Shown: positions 54,263 through 63,943, counted from the first letter of the stretch. The stretch is 64,000 nucleotides of DNA from Vibrio hippocampi (GCF_921292975.1 NZ_CAKLCM010000003.1:1488001-1552000), one strand, 5' to 3'. Notes: generated by a model from the letters alone, not told the origin. Numbers and translations are program-made.

Positions 54263-57200
54263 CGACACACTAGGTCGGGTAAATCGGTAAAGATAATTGG
54301 GACCTCCCGCCTTAGGTCCTGTGCCCGATAAACCCATGCCGCCAAACGGCTGAACCCCCACTACCGCCCCCACTTGATCGCGATTGATATAGCAATTACC
54401 GACTCTAGCTTTACGTTCAATCCAGCGATAAGTGGTCTCATTGCGACTATGAATACCCAAGGTCAACCCAAAGCCCAATTGATTGACTCGCTCAATGACG
54501 GACTCTAAATCCGCTGCTTTAAAACGCAAAAGATGTAATATTGGCCCAAACTGCTCCTCGGTTAACTGATTTAAATCATTGATTTCCAATAATGTTGGTG
54601 CAATAAAATGACCTTGCTGATGCCAATCCAATAACGGACATTGGTAAATCAACGTCGCATCAATGCGCATTTTTTCAATATGTTGTTCCAATTTTGTTTT
54701 AGCGGTCTGGTCGATCACAGGTCCAACATCCGTTGAGGCTAAATACGGCAAACCCAGATTTAGTTGCGCCATCGCGCCTTTGATCTGCTCAATCACTTCA
54801 TCGGCGATATCTTGTTGGATCAAGAGTACGCGCAAAGCCGAACACCTCTGCCCTGCGCTGGCAAATGCCGAGCGAATCACATCTTTAACCAGTTGCTCGG
54901 GTTGTGCGGTAGAGTCGGCAATCATCACATTTTGTCCGCCAGTTTCCGCGATAAAAGGAACGGGGGAAACCGATCTTTGCGCTAACGTTTGGGCAATGAT
55001 TTTTGCTGTCTGAGTTGATCCGGTAAATGCAACGCCCGCGATACTTGGGTGAGTGGTGAGAGCATGACCAATATCGACTCCTCCAAGCACTAACTGAATC
55101 ACGCCACTAGGAATCCCACAAGAGAGCAATAGTTGTATGGCTTTCGTGGCGATCAATGAGGTCTGCTGTGCAGGCTTGGCAACCACACAATTACCCGCCA
55201 CCAGCGCCCCCGCAATCTGACCAATAAAGATCGCTAAAGGGAAATTCCAAGGACTAATACAAGCCCATACACCGGAGCCTTGATAGGTCACTTCCATTGT
55301 TTGCATTTGCCAATCTGGTCCCGCCTGTTTCCCTAGCTTTTCACTTTGCAGCGCATAGTAGCGACAAAAATCGATCGCTTCTCTGACTTCATCAATACTA
55401 TCTTGAACTGTCTTGCCTGCTTCGTGATGGCACAGGGCAGCAAATAGTGGCATTTTCTGCTCTAGCTTGTCGGCAAATTGGGTTAAGTATTGCGCTCGTT
55501 CAGCAGGTTGTAATTGTGACCAAGCAACAAAGTTGTCGCTGGCGACTTTGATAGCTTCGGAAACATGATCAAGGGAACTTGGATACTGAATACCAATCTT
55601 AAGCTCGGTTTGATAAGGCGCAAATACCGCGTTTTCAACCCTGTATTCATCGTCCATCTTTGCTTGTCCATTAATCAAACTAAAGCCATACCACTCTCCG
55701 GGCTTGTAAGTATTCACTTCTTCAATAAACCCGACAACCTCGGAGGCGACATTGAGGTTAATGCCTGTTGAGTTACTTCGATTGAGATAAATATCTTTAG
55801 GGAGCGGCGTGATCGGATTGTGCCATGGGTCGATAGCATTAAGTTGATCCACCGGATGACGAACTAGGGACTCAATCGCACACTGCTTGTCCATTACTTG
55901 ATGCACAAAACTGCTGTTGGCTCCATTTTCGAGTAAACGGCGCACCAAATATGGCAACAACTCTTTGTGCCGACCGACCGGCGCGTAAATACGCACTCTC
56001 TGTTTAGATTGAACGCCAAGATGGTGATAGAGCGCCTCGCCCATGCCATGCAAGCGTTGAAACTCAAATTCATTATGGGTCGCCATAACACTCAAGGCAC
56101 TGATCGTATGGGCATTATGCGTGGCGAACTGAGGGTAAAGTGCGCCTTGCACCACATCACTAAACAAAAAACGTGCACAAACCAAATAGGAAACATCGGT
56201 ACTTTCTTTACGAGTAAACACGGGATAACCCCGATAACCGCCCTGTTGCGCCCACTTAATTTCGCTATCCCAATAAGCCCCCTTCACAAGTCGAACGGGA
56301 ATCACGGTTTGCTGCTGTTTTGCCAACGCCGTCAACCAAGCTAAAACGGGCATCGCGCGTTTTGAATAAGCCTGAACGACAACACCAAATTTTCCCCACC
56401 CTTTACACACCGTATTTAGAAAAACTTTTTCAAACAGATCGAGGGAAATCTCTAGCCTATCGGCTTCTTCTGCATCAATGGTGACCGCGACATCATGTTG
56501 TCGCGCTTGTTCCACCAATGACAGCAAGCGTTGATACAACTCAGTAAGCACTTGATCACGATGAGTCGCTTCATATCTGGGGTGCAGCGCTGACAGTTTA
56601 ATAGAGATAGACGGGGCAGAGAGCGCAGGATCGTTTTGTAGTGCTGCAATCTCTTCGATAGCAGAAGCGTAAGCCTTGAAATATCGCTGCGCATCTTGCT
56701 CGGTCAATGCCGCCTCACCAAGCATATCAAAGGAGTACGATTGCTTGTCAGTTATATTGCTTCGTGCTTTCTGTTTAGCTTGAGCGATGGTTTGTCCCAA
56801 TACGAACTGCTGCCCCATCAGTTTCATCGCTTGTTGTACTGCTTGATAAACCACAGGTTTGCCTAATTTGGAGACCAATGCTTTCCAACTGTGTTCCGAG
56901 GCAAGGTTGCTTTTCTGCTGAGGTTGCAACACGCCTCCCGTTAACATCAACCCCCACGTTGCGGCATTCACTAACACTGAAGACGATTGACCCATATGCT
57001 GTTGCCAATTGGCGTGACACAACTTATCGGCAATGAATGCATGGGCGGTAGAAACGTCAGGAATACGCAACATCGCCTCAGCTAAACACATTAGAAGTAT
57101 GCCCTCTTCAGTGTCTAAGCTGTATTCCAACAGCAAGGCATCCATCGCCTGCATCGCTTTTTTGTCGCTGCGTATCGTTTGGATCAGTGATTGAGAACGA

Positions 57201-57367
57201 GACAAAATGCTTTGCTGCTCATCATTGGTGGCGGTCGCCAATGGGATCAATTGGGCGAGCAGCTGGGCTTCATCCACCTGATACATTGTAAAGATGTTGG
57301 ACTTAATCGTATTGAGAGGTTGTTGATAAAACCCATCGGTCATTGCCTGCTGTAGTCCTTGCCACAT
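54254..57367 (-). CDS. putA: bifunctional proline dehydrogenase / P5C dehydrogenase PutA
   Basis: 1037 residues. Oxidises proline to glutamate in two steps: FAD-dependent proline dehydrogenase, then NAD-dependent 1-pyrroline-5-carboxylate dehydrogenase. The PRODH barrel spans ~200-490, with SIKLSALHPRYE, DAEEADRLE, VRLVKGAYWD, ATHNAHT and FEFQRLHGMGE. The P5C dehydrogenase spans ~530-1030, with ISPWNFPLAIF, ETGGQN (Glu808) and SAGQRCSALR (catalytic Cys842), ending GLSGTGPKAGGPNYLYRFTRP. There is no N-terminal ribbon-helix-helix DNA-binding domain as in E. coli PutA, so it should not repress its own operon. The usual C-terminal domain and closing motif are absent here and appear in the next gene. 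First gene of putA - C-terminal gene - putP. Confidence 0.96.
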   Translation of the reverse strand: MWQGLQQAMTDGFYQQPLNTIKSNIFTMYQVDEAQLLAQLIPLATATNDEQQSILSRSQSLIQTIRSDKKAMQAMDALLLEYSLDTEEGILLMCLAEAMLRIPDVSTAHAFIADKLCHANWQQHMGQSSSVLVNAATWGLMLTGGVLQPQQKSNLASEHSWKALVSKLGKPVVYQAVQQAMKLMGQQFVLGQTIAQAKQKARSNITDKQSYSFDMLGEAALTEQDAQRYFKAYASAIEEIAALQNDPALSAPSISIKLSALHPRYEATHRDQVLTELYQRLLSLVEQARQHDVAVTIDAEEADRLEISLDLFEKVFLNTVCKGWGKFGVVVQAYSKRAMPVLAWLTALAKQQQTVIPVRLVKGAYWDSEIKWAQQGGYRGYPVFTRKESTDVSYLVCARFLFSDVVQGALYPQFATHNAHTISALSVMATHNEFEFQRLHGMGEALYHHLGVQSKQRVRIYAPVGRHKELLPYLVRRLLENGANSSFVHQVMDKQCAIESLVRHPVDQLNAIDPWHNPITPLPKDIYLNRSNSTGINLNVASEVVGFIEEVNTYKPGEWYGFSLINGQAKMDDEYRVENAVFAPYQTELKIGIQYPSSLDHVSEAIKVASDNFVAWSQLQPAERAQYLTQFADKLEQKMPLFAALCHHEAGKTVQDSIDEVREAIDFCRYYALQSEKLGKQAGPDWQMQTMEVTYQGSGVWACISPWNFPLAIFIGQIAGALVAGNCVVAKPAQQTSLIATKAIQLLLSCGIPSGVIQLVLGGVDIGHALTTHPSIAGVAFTGSTQTAKIIAQTLAQRSVSPVPFIAETGGQNVMIADSTAQPEQLVKDVIRSAFASAGQRCSALRVLLIQQDIADEVIEQIKGAMAQLNLGLPYLASTDVGPVIDQTAKTKLEQHIEKMRIDATLIYQCPLLDWHQQGHFIAPTLLEINDLNQLTEEQFGPILHLLRFKAADLESVIERVNQLGFGLTLGIHSRNETTYRWIERKARVGNCYINRDQVGAVVGVQPFGGMGLSGTGPKAGGPNYLYRFTRPSVSMR

Positions 57368-57829
57368 TAGTAACTCCTTTTAGTATCAAGTCGTTATATA
57401 CAAGCGTACATAGCAAGTTTAGCCTGTAAACGAACATCCGGTATGTATCACTGCCAAACTCTGAACAGCCTGATGTACAGTCTTGGTATTGCGGATTAAA
57501 GTTCAATCTATTCGTCATACATAACGGTCAATTTATAACCAGTTAGATTTAGGAATTGTCGGACATATATACCTGACAAAGCTACAAAAAAATGTACATT
57601 TTTCAACCGGTTGTTTATGGGACACTCCACTGCCGTATATACCTGTTTTCTCTGTCTATTGTCCACCACAGCAATAATCATGAAGTGAGTCACAAAATCT
57701 ATTCGTCAAAACAATGTCAGCGTGACGTCAATCATGATGTGATCATTTACCCCTCGTAACCAATCGAAATAATCATACAATTGATGTTATTGAATTTTGG
57801 GGTAGCCAATAAATAGGGAAAAATAGATT
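57368..57829. promoter_or_regulatory. divergent region between putA and the 577-residue lipoprotein gene
   Basis: 462 bp without a convincing gene; short minus-strand ORFs here lack recognisable features. It must contain the putA promoter and, on the right, the lipoprotein promoter. A ttataccagtt-like AT-rich stretch and two occurrences of atatatacctg / gtatatacctg (57565-57575 and 57634-57644) are visible. No specific operator identified. Confidence 0.4.
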
Positions 57830-59563
57830 ATGAAATTATCGAATTTGATGATTGCTTCATTAGGTGCAGTAGCACTTGTGGGGTGTGGTGATGGAACTAA
57901 GTCTTCGGATGAAGTAGTAACGCCTGATCCAGTAGTATATTCAGTTGAAGATACTTTATGGAATATCCAATCTGCCGGTTCAACAAGTGGTCTATCGACG
58001 ACTGCTATTGCTGATATCGTTGCTTACCACTTTGATAGTGACAGCGATATGGTAAAAATTTACGAGACAAGTTACTACACTACTAGTAGCTACTCTATTG
58101 AAGGCGATGACTCTGATACCGATATCGGTGAAGTGACTTTCGACTACGAAGACCAAGAAGTAACGTGTGAATTCGATGCTGCAAACAACACCCTAACGTT
58201 AAGCAGCTGTACTACAGCAGAATTCGATGTGACTGGTGCAAATGGCTTAGACCCAGAAAGTGCTGAAGCAGAAGACCTCGTTGGTGATATTGAAGCAAAA
58301 CCAGGCGAAGGTACTGACGGCAAATCGGTTCTGATTAAAGATACATCGACCGAAAACTCAGGTAAGATTCGCTACACACTTAGTGACGAACTTGCGCAGG
58401 GTAAACTGTCTTTCAACGTCCTATACAATACAGACGAAGACCAGACTTTCTATGCAACGCTATATGACAACACAACATCATCCTCGAATACTGCTGTTGA
58501 TATTGGTCTGAAATCTAGTGGTGTTCAAATTCGTCAAGGCGGTAGTCTCACTTCAATTGATGGTAACTTTACGACAGGTGAGTGGGTAAATGTTGTTGTC
58601 ACTTGGGACTCAAACACTTCTAAGTTTAACCTGACTGTTGGTAAACAAGAACTTGGTGAACTTGACTTCAATAACAGCGGTGCAAACGTTGCTGCCATCG
58701 AATTTAAGATTGGTACAAACGGCAATAAGACTGCTACAGATACGCCAGTTTATGTCGATGACTTCCACATTTATTCAGATATCGCAGGTACCGCTGTAGT
58801 ACACGAAGACAACTTTGATGACTACGCAGAAGGCTATGTTTTCGGTACTGGCGAAACATATAGCGACAGTTCAGCAGAAGCAACAGCTAGCAGCGACCAA
58901 AACGCAACTGAAGATGACGGTTCTGAGCCAACAGACCCAGAGGGTGTAACTGACAACTTCGATTCTTACACAGTAGGCGCTCTAATCGAAGAGGCTAACT
59001 CTGCTTACTCGACAACAGCTAACAACTCTACAACCTTTGCAACTATCAGTGATGATTTTGCAAACAGTGCTAGCAACTCGCTGAGGTTGTCTGACGAAGA
59101 TGGTTCTGCAAAACCTGTTGTTGCTCGTGCATTCTCAGCAGGCGCAGCAGATGCTGGCTCAGTGACAACTAGCGTATACATTCCAACTGAAGGCTATGAC
59201 AGTGCAACATACCTATATCTAGGTAGTTCTGCATCAGCATCATCTGGTAATCGTTTTACTGAGGTTGTTTTCACTAGCAGCGCAATCAAGTTCAGAGATG
59301 CATCTGGTTCTCAAGTAGAGCTTGCTAGCTACTCTAAAGATACTTGGATTGATGTGACAATCTCATGGGACGGTGTAGATGCTGATGGCAAATACCCAAT
59401 CACAGTAACAATTGATGACACTGTGTATACAGAAGCTAGTGGTGCTGCGATGTTTGCACAAGCAGCTGATGGCACTCCAACGCTAATGGCGTGGTATGTT
59501 GGTGACAACGGCTCAACGGCTACTTACTCATACTTTGACGATATCGATTCTGAATTGTTCTAA
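57830..59563 (+). CDS. lipoprotein with two lectin-like (jelly-roll) domains
   Basis: 577 residues, lipobox ALVGC (Cys19), acidic and rich in Asp, Ser and Thr. After a short N-terminal module (~35-130) there are two jelly-roll-like regions. The first (~150-330) shows SGKIRYTLSDELAQGKLSFNVLYN, TGEWVNVVVTWDSNTSKFNLTV and TPVYVDDFHIY; after an acidic linker, the second (~372-577) shows DNFDSYTVG, SVTTSVYIPTE, DTWIDVTISWDG and TYSYFDDIDSE. This pattern is that of concanavalin/LamG-like or CBM-type sugar-binding modules. No catalytic signature is visible, so it is probably a binding lipoprotein. It is 2 kb from a PL7 alginate lyase gene, which suggests alginate or a related acidic polysaccharide as ligand (inference). 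Confidence 0.72.
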   Translation: MKLSNLMIASLGAVALVGCGDGTKSSDEVVTPDPVVYSVEDTLWNIQSAGSTSGLSTTAIADIVAYHFDSDSDMVKIYETSYYTTSSYSIEGDDSDTDIGEVTFDYEDQEVTCEFDAANNTLTLSSCTTAEFDVTGANGLDPESAEAEDLVGDIEAKPGEGTDGKSVLIKDTSTENSGKIRYTLSDELAQGKLSFNVLYNTDEDQTFYATLYDNTTSSSNTAVDIGLKSSGVQIRQGGSLTSIDGNFTTGEWVNVVVTWDSNTSKFNLTVGKQELGELDFNNSGANVAAIEFKIGTNGNKTATDTPVYVDDFHIYSDIAGTAVVHEDNFDDYAEGYVFGTGETYSDSSAEATASSDQNATEDDGSEPTDPEGVTDNFDSYTVGALIEEANSAYSTTANNSTTFATISDDFANSASNSLRLSDEDGSAKPVVARAFSAGAADAGSVTTSVYIPTEGYDSATYLYLGSSASASSGNRFTEVVFTSSAIKFRDASGSQVELASYSKDTWIDVTISWDGVDADGKYPITVTIDDTVYTEASGAAMFAQAADGTPTLMAWYVGDNGSTATYSYFDDIDSELF

Positions 59564-59586
59564 AATCGCTTCTCAAGGTAAATAAT

Positions 59587-59623
59587 AAAAATGCCAGTCA
59601 GTTCATACTGACTGGCATTTTTT
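59587..59623 (+). terminator. rho-independent terminator after the lectin-like lipoprotein
   Basis: Perfect 15-bp stem (59588-59602 with 59607-59621), loop tcat, and a run of T. It lies 24 bp past the stop codon. Confidence 0.93.
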
Positions 59624-59851
59624 ACCTCAATCGATTACTAGCAAAAATAACACTTCGCTACCCGACCTATCGTCATTTGTATTATAATCCACCACCAAAT
59701 CAATACCCCAGTAACGCCAGTTACCCAAACCATTGATTTGTCATTCAACCCAAGCTCACTGCAACGCTTTCCATCCAGCCCATTAAGGCTGCTTTGTGTC
59801 TCTGGGTGATACCGCTATTTAATATTGCTGTCTAAATACTAAGGTTTTACC

Positions 59852-61225
59852 GTGCCTGCACAATCGTACATTAGAAAGAATCTCTCCCTCGCTTGGCCGT
59901 TGGCGTTGAATGCGCTGTTGATGCAATCGATGCTAATGATCGATACCTTATTGGTGTCACCGTTGGGAGAGATCCCATTGGCTTCGATGGGCATTGCTAC
60001 CACTGTAGTGGCGTTTATTCTGGGTATTCAAATGGCGCTGGCAAACGGAACTCAATTAGTGCTGAGCCGCGCCGTCGGTTCGGGCAAAGCCGAGTCGGTT
60101 TCCAAAGCTTACTATGCGGGCATGATCATCAACTTGTCGGTCGCGGCACTGTTTTGGGTATTGCTGACGCTGTTTGAACAACCGCTGCTACTCGCTATTA
60201 CCGATAATACTTCGCTACACAGCGAAATCAGTCATTACCTTGATATCTCAAAATATCTGGTGATCTATACGGCGATAACTCAGGTGATGACCGCGCTGTT
60301 TAACAGTTTAGGTCGCACTAAGGTTCCGTTTAAAGGCTATCTATTAGAAATGCCTTTTAACGCGGCGCTTTCTTATGCGTTAATTCACGGCGTCAACTTG
60401 TCATCGACATGGCACTTTGCGGGGATGGGCGTGCAAGGGGCGGCTTTGGGTAGCATCGCTGCTATTACCTTGCGCTTGCTATTTTTAAGTTGGTGCCTAC
60501 GCAAAGATGAAACAGTGATTTTACAATGGCAATCGGATTGGTCAGCAATGCGTACCAATATCCGTTTGCACTTTATTGAAATATTCCCTGTCGCCGCCAA
60601 TGTCACTATTCTTTCTATCGGTGCCACCATTTATCAGTTGCTCTATTCGCAACTTAATATCAATGCTTATGTTGCTATAACACTGGTTTGGCCGTGGTTT
60701 AGAGCGGGCACACAATTTATTACCGCATGGGCGCACTCTTCGGCAATCAGCATTAGCCAAGCTATCGGTTCTCGCAAGATGGATACTCTTGCTAAAGATA
60801 TCGACACCAGCATTGATGTTGCAGTCGGTATTTCTATTGCTTGTTCTGTCGCATTTTTTGGATTGAGCTTAGTCATTGAAGACATTTACCCAGTTATGGA
60901 CCCTGCGACATATCAAGCACTGGCGGTCATCGCTCCCCTTTATATCTTTACACCCATTATTCGCGGCTACAACACGGTTCACGGGCATGTGTTGAGAGCA
61001 CTAGGCAAAACCACCGCGGTCTTCAAAATCAACTTTACTGGACAGTGGGTGATTTCTATCCCGCTTTGCGCATTAATTGTGTTGGTGTTTGATGGTTCGG
61101 TATTTTGGGCGTTTGCTATTCAGCCTTTTGAAGAGTTGGTCAAAGCCCTGCCATTTAGACAATTAGCCCGAAAAGCCGTCAAAGAGTTCAACCAAGAGAA
61201 AGCGGACAAATTGATGTACGATTGA
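59852..61225 (+). CDS. MATE-family efflux transporter
   Basis: 457 residues from a GTG start with AAGG upstream. About twelve membrane helices in two halves, as in NorM/DinF-type multidrug and toxic compound exporters, which use sodium or proton gradients. Recognisable parts are the N-terminal SLAWPLALNALLMQSMLMIDTLLVSPLGEIPLASMGIA and the second-half WPWFRAGTQFITAWAHSSAISISQAIGSRKMD. Substrate unknown. It sits between terminators, so it is a single transcription unit among polysaccharide genes. Confidence 0.88.
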   Translation: MPAQSYIRKNLSLAWPLALNALLMQSMLMIDTLLVSPLGEIPLASMGIATTVVAFILGIQMALANGTQLVLSRAVGSGKAESVSKAYYAGMIINLSVAALFWVLLTLFEQPLLLAITDNTSLHSEISHYLDISKYLVIYTAITQVMTALFNSLGRTKVPFKGYLLEMPFNAALSYALIHGVNLSSTWHFAGMGVQGAALGSIAAITLRLLFLSWCLRKDETVILQWQSDWSAMRTNIRLHFIEIFPVAANVTILSIGATIYQLLYSQLNINAYVAITLVWPWFRAGTQFITAWAHSSAISISQAIGSRKMDTLAKDIDTSIDVAVGISIACSVAFFGLSLVIEDIYPVMDPATYQALAVIAPLYIFTPIIRGYNTVHGHVLRALGKTTAVFKINFTGQWVISIPLCALIVLVFDGSVFWAFAIQPFEELVKALPFRQLARKAVKEFNQEKADKLMYD

Positions 61226-61297
61226 CCTTAAAGTCCGACAAATAAAACTATCAATAGCATGGCGCGTAACCAAACGATCAGCGTCATATTCCACAAT

Positions 61298-61331
61298 AAA
61301 ACCGAGATATTGGTCGCAATATCTCGGTTTT
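61298..61331 (+). terminator. rho-independent terminator after the MATE gene
   Basis: 14-bp stem aaaaccgagatatt (61298-61311) with its complement at 61318-61331, then tctcattttg. Confidence 0.85.
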
Positions 61332-61479
61332 CTCATTTTGTTCTGTCATTTTTGTACTACAGCGAGATCTAGTTCAAAAGTTAATTGTATGATTATATTT
61401 AAACCCTTAACCGCACGTTATAATGCGCCCATCGTAACGTCACTGACAAATTTGTCATTTTTTTTGGGATACTTATTCT

Positions 61480-62352
61480 ATGAAACCTCTTAAGGTCAGC
61501 ATGCTAGCAACCGCGCTAACGGGTGCATTATTCGCAACTTCTGCAATCGGCGCAGACTACAAAGCGCCAACTGGCGAACGTGGTGTTCCTGCAGATTATG
61601 CACAGTTCTCACAAATCCTAGACATTTCTAAACTGCAACTTTCTGATCCAGCGGGTAAATCTGGTAACAAGAAAGACGTCATTGAAGACGGTAAGTTTGC
61701 GGGTTATTCAAACGAATTCTTCTACGTGGACAAAGGTTCTGAAGCCCTTGTATTCGCAATGGAAGGTTATAAAAACCGTAACGAAGTCCGTGTTCTTGAG
61801 CACTTCAAAACAGGTGAAGCAGACACTTACTACCGCATGACGGCAGAAGTCATGCCAATCAACCCACGCGAATCTGTTGCAAACAGTGAGAAGAAGCGTG
61901 ATGAGATGACTTTCCTTCAGATCCACAACAAGGGTACTTTCTTCGACGGTAAGAAAGGCAGCCACGGTGAAGGTTACATCCCGCACCCTCTACTACGTAT
62001 CGTTTACGATGCAGACCGCAGCGGTAAACAAGACCACTACTGGGCAATCATCAAGAACAACACGGTAAACTGTGGTTCTAAGAGCGGTAACAAAGGCACG
62101 CCTGAGTGTAAGAAAGCTTACGTTAAGCTAGATCTTGGTCCAATCAAGACTGATGAACCAACGAAGTTCGACGTGATCGCGGGTAACAACAAACTCGTGA
62201 TCAAACTAGATGGCGTTGTGAAAGCGGAACATGACCTGACTTACTGGAAGGACATGGTGAGCTACTTCAAAGCAGGTATCTACAACCAGTTTAAAAACGG
62301 TAAAGGTGAAGCTCACTTCTACAGCCTAGAAACGGCTGTTGATAAGAAGTAA
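61480..62352 (+). CDS. PL7-family alginate lyase, secreted
   Basis: 290 residues with a Sec signal peptide (cleavage after SAIGA, residue ~24). The three signature strands of PL7 lyases are present: RNEVRVLEH (substrate-binding Arg region), FLQIHNKG (the QIH motif, with catalytic His) and YFKAGIYNQF (the YxKxGxYxQ motif, with catalytic Tyr). QIH rather than QVH is commonly linked to activity on poly-G or mixed blocks. Two Cys (in VNCGSK and PECKK) probably form a disulphide. There is no extra binding module. It should cleave alginate by beta-elimination outside the cytoplasm. Confidence 0.92.
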   Translation: MKPLKVSMLATALTGALFATSAIGADYKAPTGERGVPADYAQFSQILDISKLQLSDPAGKSGNKKDVIEDGKFAGYSNEFFYVDKGSEALVFAMEGYKNRNEVRVLEHFKTGEADTYYRMTAEVMPINPRESVANSEKKRDEMTFLQIHNKGTFFDGKKGSHGEGYIPHPLLRIVYDADRSGKQDHYWAIIKNNTVNCGSKSGNKGTPECKKAYVKLDLGPIKTDEPTKFDVIAGNNKLVIKLDGVVKAEHDLTYWKDMVSYFKAGIYNQFKNGKGEAHFYSLETAVDKK

Positions 62353-62406
62353 CAGCTTAGAAATTATTACTTTAAAAGTAGTAAGTTAAGTGATTAATCT
62401 TTGAAG

Positions 62407-62438
62407 AGGAGCAGATATCTATTTGCTCCTTTTTTTTA
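62407..62438 (+). terminator. rho-independent terminator after the alginate lyase gene
   Basis: Stem aggagca (62407-62413) with tgctcct (62424-62430), followed by a run of eight T. Confidence 0.9.
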
Positions 62439-62503
62439 TACTGATACCCAATAAAAAAACATAAGTCGTTCCCTCTGCGCGACCTACAATCTGGAGTCGA
62501 TCA

Positions 62504-63547
62504 ATGACGTACCCTACTTTTCTAACAAATAAAATAAAACCCAAGCACTGGCTGGCGAGCAGTATTGCTATCGCGCTATTATCGGGCTGCGGTGGCAGCG
62601 ATTCTGGTGGCAATAATTCAGGTGGTGGCGAAGGAAGTGGCGATTACCCTATTGATGATAGCAGCTACTTTCAAGCACTCAGTTCCACGCCACTGAACGC
62701 CAATGTTTCCGATGGCTTCGATGCCTATGAAACGATTGAGAGTGTTTATGGTACGGGCTCGATTGAAGCGCCGGATCTCTATGATGTTAACCATCCGACA
62801 GAGAGCCACATCATTGAATTTTCTGATATAGACTCAGGGTTTGATTACTTCAAATTCTACATCCATACCCATGAAGACATTGACAGAGATAAGCTAGAGA
62901 ACGACGACCGCCAGCGCAACGAAATCAAAGTCTATGGTAACTCTGACGACAAGCTAAAAGGCACGCTGGGTAAGATCTTTGAATATAGCTGGAAATTCCG
63001 CGTAAACGGTGACTTCAATCTTACCTCTAACTTCACTCACCTATTCCAACTCAAAGCCGTCAAGCATAGTGGCAGTGAAAGCTGGGTGAACGACAGCCAA
63101 CCTATACTGACATTCACAGCCAATACCAAAAGTGGCGTTGATAACCTAGAAATCCGCCATGTTCATTACAACAGCGACAAAAGCGGAACGACCAATAACG
63201 CCTTATATAACTCCACAGAGGATTCTAGCGTCGACTGGAACAGCGATATCGAGGATCAATGGCTTGAGGCTTTTGTGCGAGTGGATTATAACGAAGACGG
63301 TAAGCTGCATGTCACCCTAACAAAGTTGGGTGAAGACACGCCGATCATCACGGTCACAGAACAAAACCTAGAGATGTGGCGTTCCGGTTCAGATGCCAAC
63401 TCAGGCAACTTTGTACGTCCTAAATGGGGGATCTATCGTTCAATCAGTCAGATAGAGTTACTGCAAGATCAAGATGTCGACTTTGCAGACTTTGTGATCA
63501 AAGAAGTGGAAGTGATTGAGCCTGAAACCCAAGCTCCTGCCTTATAA
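62504..63547 (+). CDS. lipoprotein resembling jelly-roll polysaccharide lyases
   Basis: 347 residues with a GGAG ribosome-binding site. Lipobox LLSGC (Cys ~29) is followed by a Gly/Ser-rich spacer (GGSDSGGNNSGGGEGSGD) that would hold the domain off the membrane. The globular part has the order of strands seen in beta-jelly-roll lyases: NDDRQRNEIKVYGNS, LGKIFEYSWKFRVN, THLFQLKAVK, DQWLEAFVRVDYNEDGKLHVTL and finally RPKWGIYRS. This is most like the heparinase-I-type (PL13/PL20-like) family and has topological parallels with PL7. The exact family and activity are not certain. Location next to a PL7 lyase suggests a uronate-containing substrate. Confidence 0.7.
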   Translation: MTYPTFLTNKIKPKHWLASSIAIALLSGCGGSDSGGNNSGGGEGSGDYPIDDSSYFQALSSTPLNANVSDGFDAYETIESVYGTGSIEAPDLYDVNHPTESHIIEFSDIDSGFDYFKFYIHTHEDIDRDKLENDDRQRNEIKVYGNSDDKLKGTLGKIFEYSWKFRVNGDFNLTSNFTHLFQLKAVKHSGSESWVNDSQPILTFTANTKSGVDNLEIRHVHYNSDKSGTTNNALYNSTEDSSVDWNSDIEDQWLEAFVRVDYNEDGKLHVTLTKLGEDTPIITVTEQNLEMWRSGSDANSGNFVRPKWGIYRSISQIELLQDQDVDFADFVIKEVEVIEPETQAPAL

Positions 63548-63574
63548 ACTCACGATATTTAGATTATAACTTTT

Positions 63575-63604
63575 GTGCCGCTTATTCTAAGCGGCACTTT
63601 TTCT
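63575..63604 (+). terminator. rho-independent terminator after the lyase-like lipoprotein
   Basis: 10-bp stem gtgccgctta (63575-63584) with its complement at 63588-63597, 3-base loop, then a T-run. Confidence 0.93.
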
Positions 63605-63708
63605 TTTCTGCTGAAACATTATGGCTCTACTTCTGCGCCGTTACTCTCATCGCGCACAGTGTGATCCTCATAAATTCAATCAGTTATCGTATTTTCTCTA
63701 TCCGGTAT

Positions 63709-63896
63709 GAAAGCATGATCAAGGAAGTCATTCTTCCCATACTTTCTATATGGAAGCATGATCAAGATAAGAGAACAGAGGCAACTACGCACACTTTAAG
63801 GCTCAATAACACGATTAACGACCCAATATAGCAATGATCCCTTAACGATCGAGATCAACACTTGATCAAGCATCCTGAAAGCATGATCAAGTGTTG
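63709..63896. repeat. GATC-rich repeat cluster (gaaagcatgatcaag iterons)
   Basis: Intergenic 63548-63943 contains three copies of g(a/g)aagcatgatcaag, at 63709-63723, 63752-63766 and 63877-63891, and an inverted cttgatcaag at 63861-63870. The last part forms a perfect 13-bp inverted repeat, caacacttgatca (63856-63868) with its complement at 63884-63896. Seven GATC sites fall in 172 bp (63717-63888). The array could be a binding region for a Dam-sensitive protein. Confidence 0.75.
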
Positions 63897-63943
63897 TAGT
63901 ATTACGGTGATTGTATTTTGAACCAAAACTCAGTGAACATCAC

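Noticed and set aside
57303-57693. Minus-strand ORFs of 61-71 codons upstream of putA
   Set aside because: No ribosome-binding sites or family features. One overlaps the well-supported start of putA.
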